Part shown: positions 63,139-64,000 of the stretch, in pieces
Position numbering within the stretch: position 1 is the stretch's first letter
Layout of the letters: every line of letters begins with the position of its first letter
Source: Streptomyces peucetius
GTDB lineage: Bacteria; Actinomycetota; Actinomycetes; Streptomycetales; Streptomycetaceae
Assembly: GCF_025854275.1 (NCBI RefSeq)
Contig: NZ_CP107567.1
Location: 1,364,001-1,428,000 of the forward strand
Direction of reading: 5' to 3'
DNA length: 64,000 bases
Made by a program: the position numbers and the translations under genes
The notes under the pieces: model-generated
Seen by the model: only the letters and a program-made list of their open reading frames with translations
Database searches by the model: none
Told to the model about the DNA's origin: nothing

Positions 63139-64000
<862 letters not shown>

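Overview
The window is chromosomal DNA of a Streptomyces or very close relative. The signs are very high GC with GC-rich third codon positions, frequent GTG starts, an essentially canonical SsgB (sporulation protein restricted to morphologically complex actinomycetes), a SARP-type regulator, PI-mannoside genes and the actinobacterial gene order around ruvCAB and thrS. No prophage, insertion sequence, rRNA or CRISPR array was seen. Almost everything looks like conserved core chromosome with a few accessory patches.

Layout. 1-5.3 kb (minus strand): yajC (cut by the window edge), ruvCAB for Holliday junction processing, a YebC-family regulator and the PLP synthase pair pdxS-pdxT. 5.5-16 kb: a LemA-like protein, a PI-mannoside/phosphoinositide operon (pgsA, acyltransferase, pimA), a plus-strand EF-G paralogue and membrane protein, then a HIT-family Ap4A phosphorylase-like gene and thrS. 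16-24 kb: a two-gene operon of unknown function (nuclease-like DUF4365 protein plus OB-fold-like protein), a DEDD exonuclease, two identical tRNA-Val(CAC) genes, a very large polytopic membrane protein, ssgB and a CGNR zinc-finger regulator. 24-35 kb: small membrane proteins, a DsbA-like oxidoreductase, acetyltransferases, pabB-pabC (p-aminobenzoate/folate), a tRNA operon Gly-Cys-Val-Val-Val, a Ser/Thr kinase, an rRNA methyltransferase and cysG. 35-44 kb: a BluB-CobT fusion with a roughly 720-residue low-complexity leader, cobL, an acetyltransferase and the methionine importer metNIQ. 44-55 kb: HAD phosphatase, small membrane proteins, an ECF-like sigma factor, glpQ, an acyltransferase, and an efflux pump/TetR pair behind an unusual SARP-CGNR fusion regulator; a secreted protein, a glycosyltransferase and a helicase remnant follow. 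55-64 kb: the arginine genes argC-J-B-D-R and argG-argH.

How the genes work together. Corrinoid genes (cysG, cobL, bluB-cobT) lie near the methionine importer, as cobalamin and methionine metabolism are linked. The arg genes convert N-acetylglutamyl phosphate through to arginine, with the repressor ArgR inside the cluster. Phosphatidylinositol phosphate made by PgsA is the route to the lipid mannosylated by PimA and acylated by the intervening acyltransferase. Many minus-strand genes are translationally coupled through ATGA, GTGA or TAATG overlaps.

The points most worth a second look are: a possible Cys/Met-rich leader peptide and a palindromic operator ahead of metNIQ; the SARP-CGNR fusion controlling, perhaps, a TetR/efflux module; the BluB-CobT fusion; the EF-G paralogue with a broken G4 motif; the DUF4365 operon; and a 92-bp insertion flanked by repeats that uncouples argJ from argC. 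All function assignments are by reading motifs and family resemblance; no database search was run.
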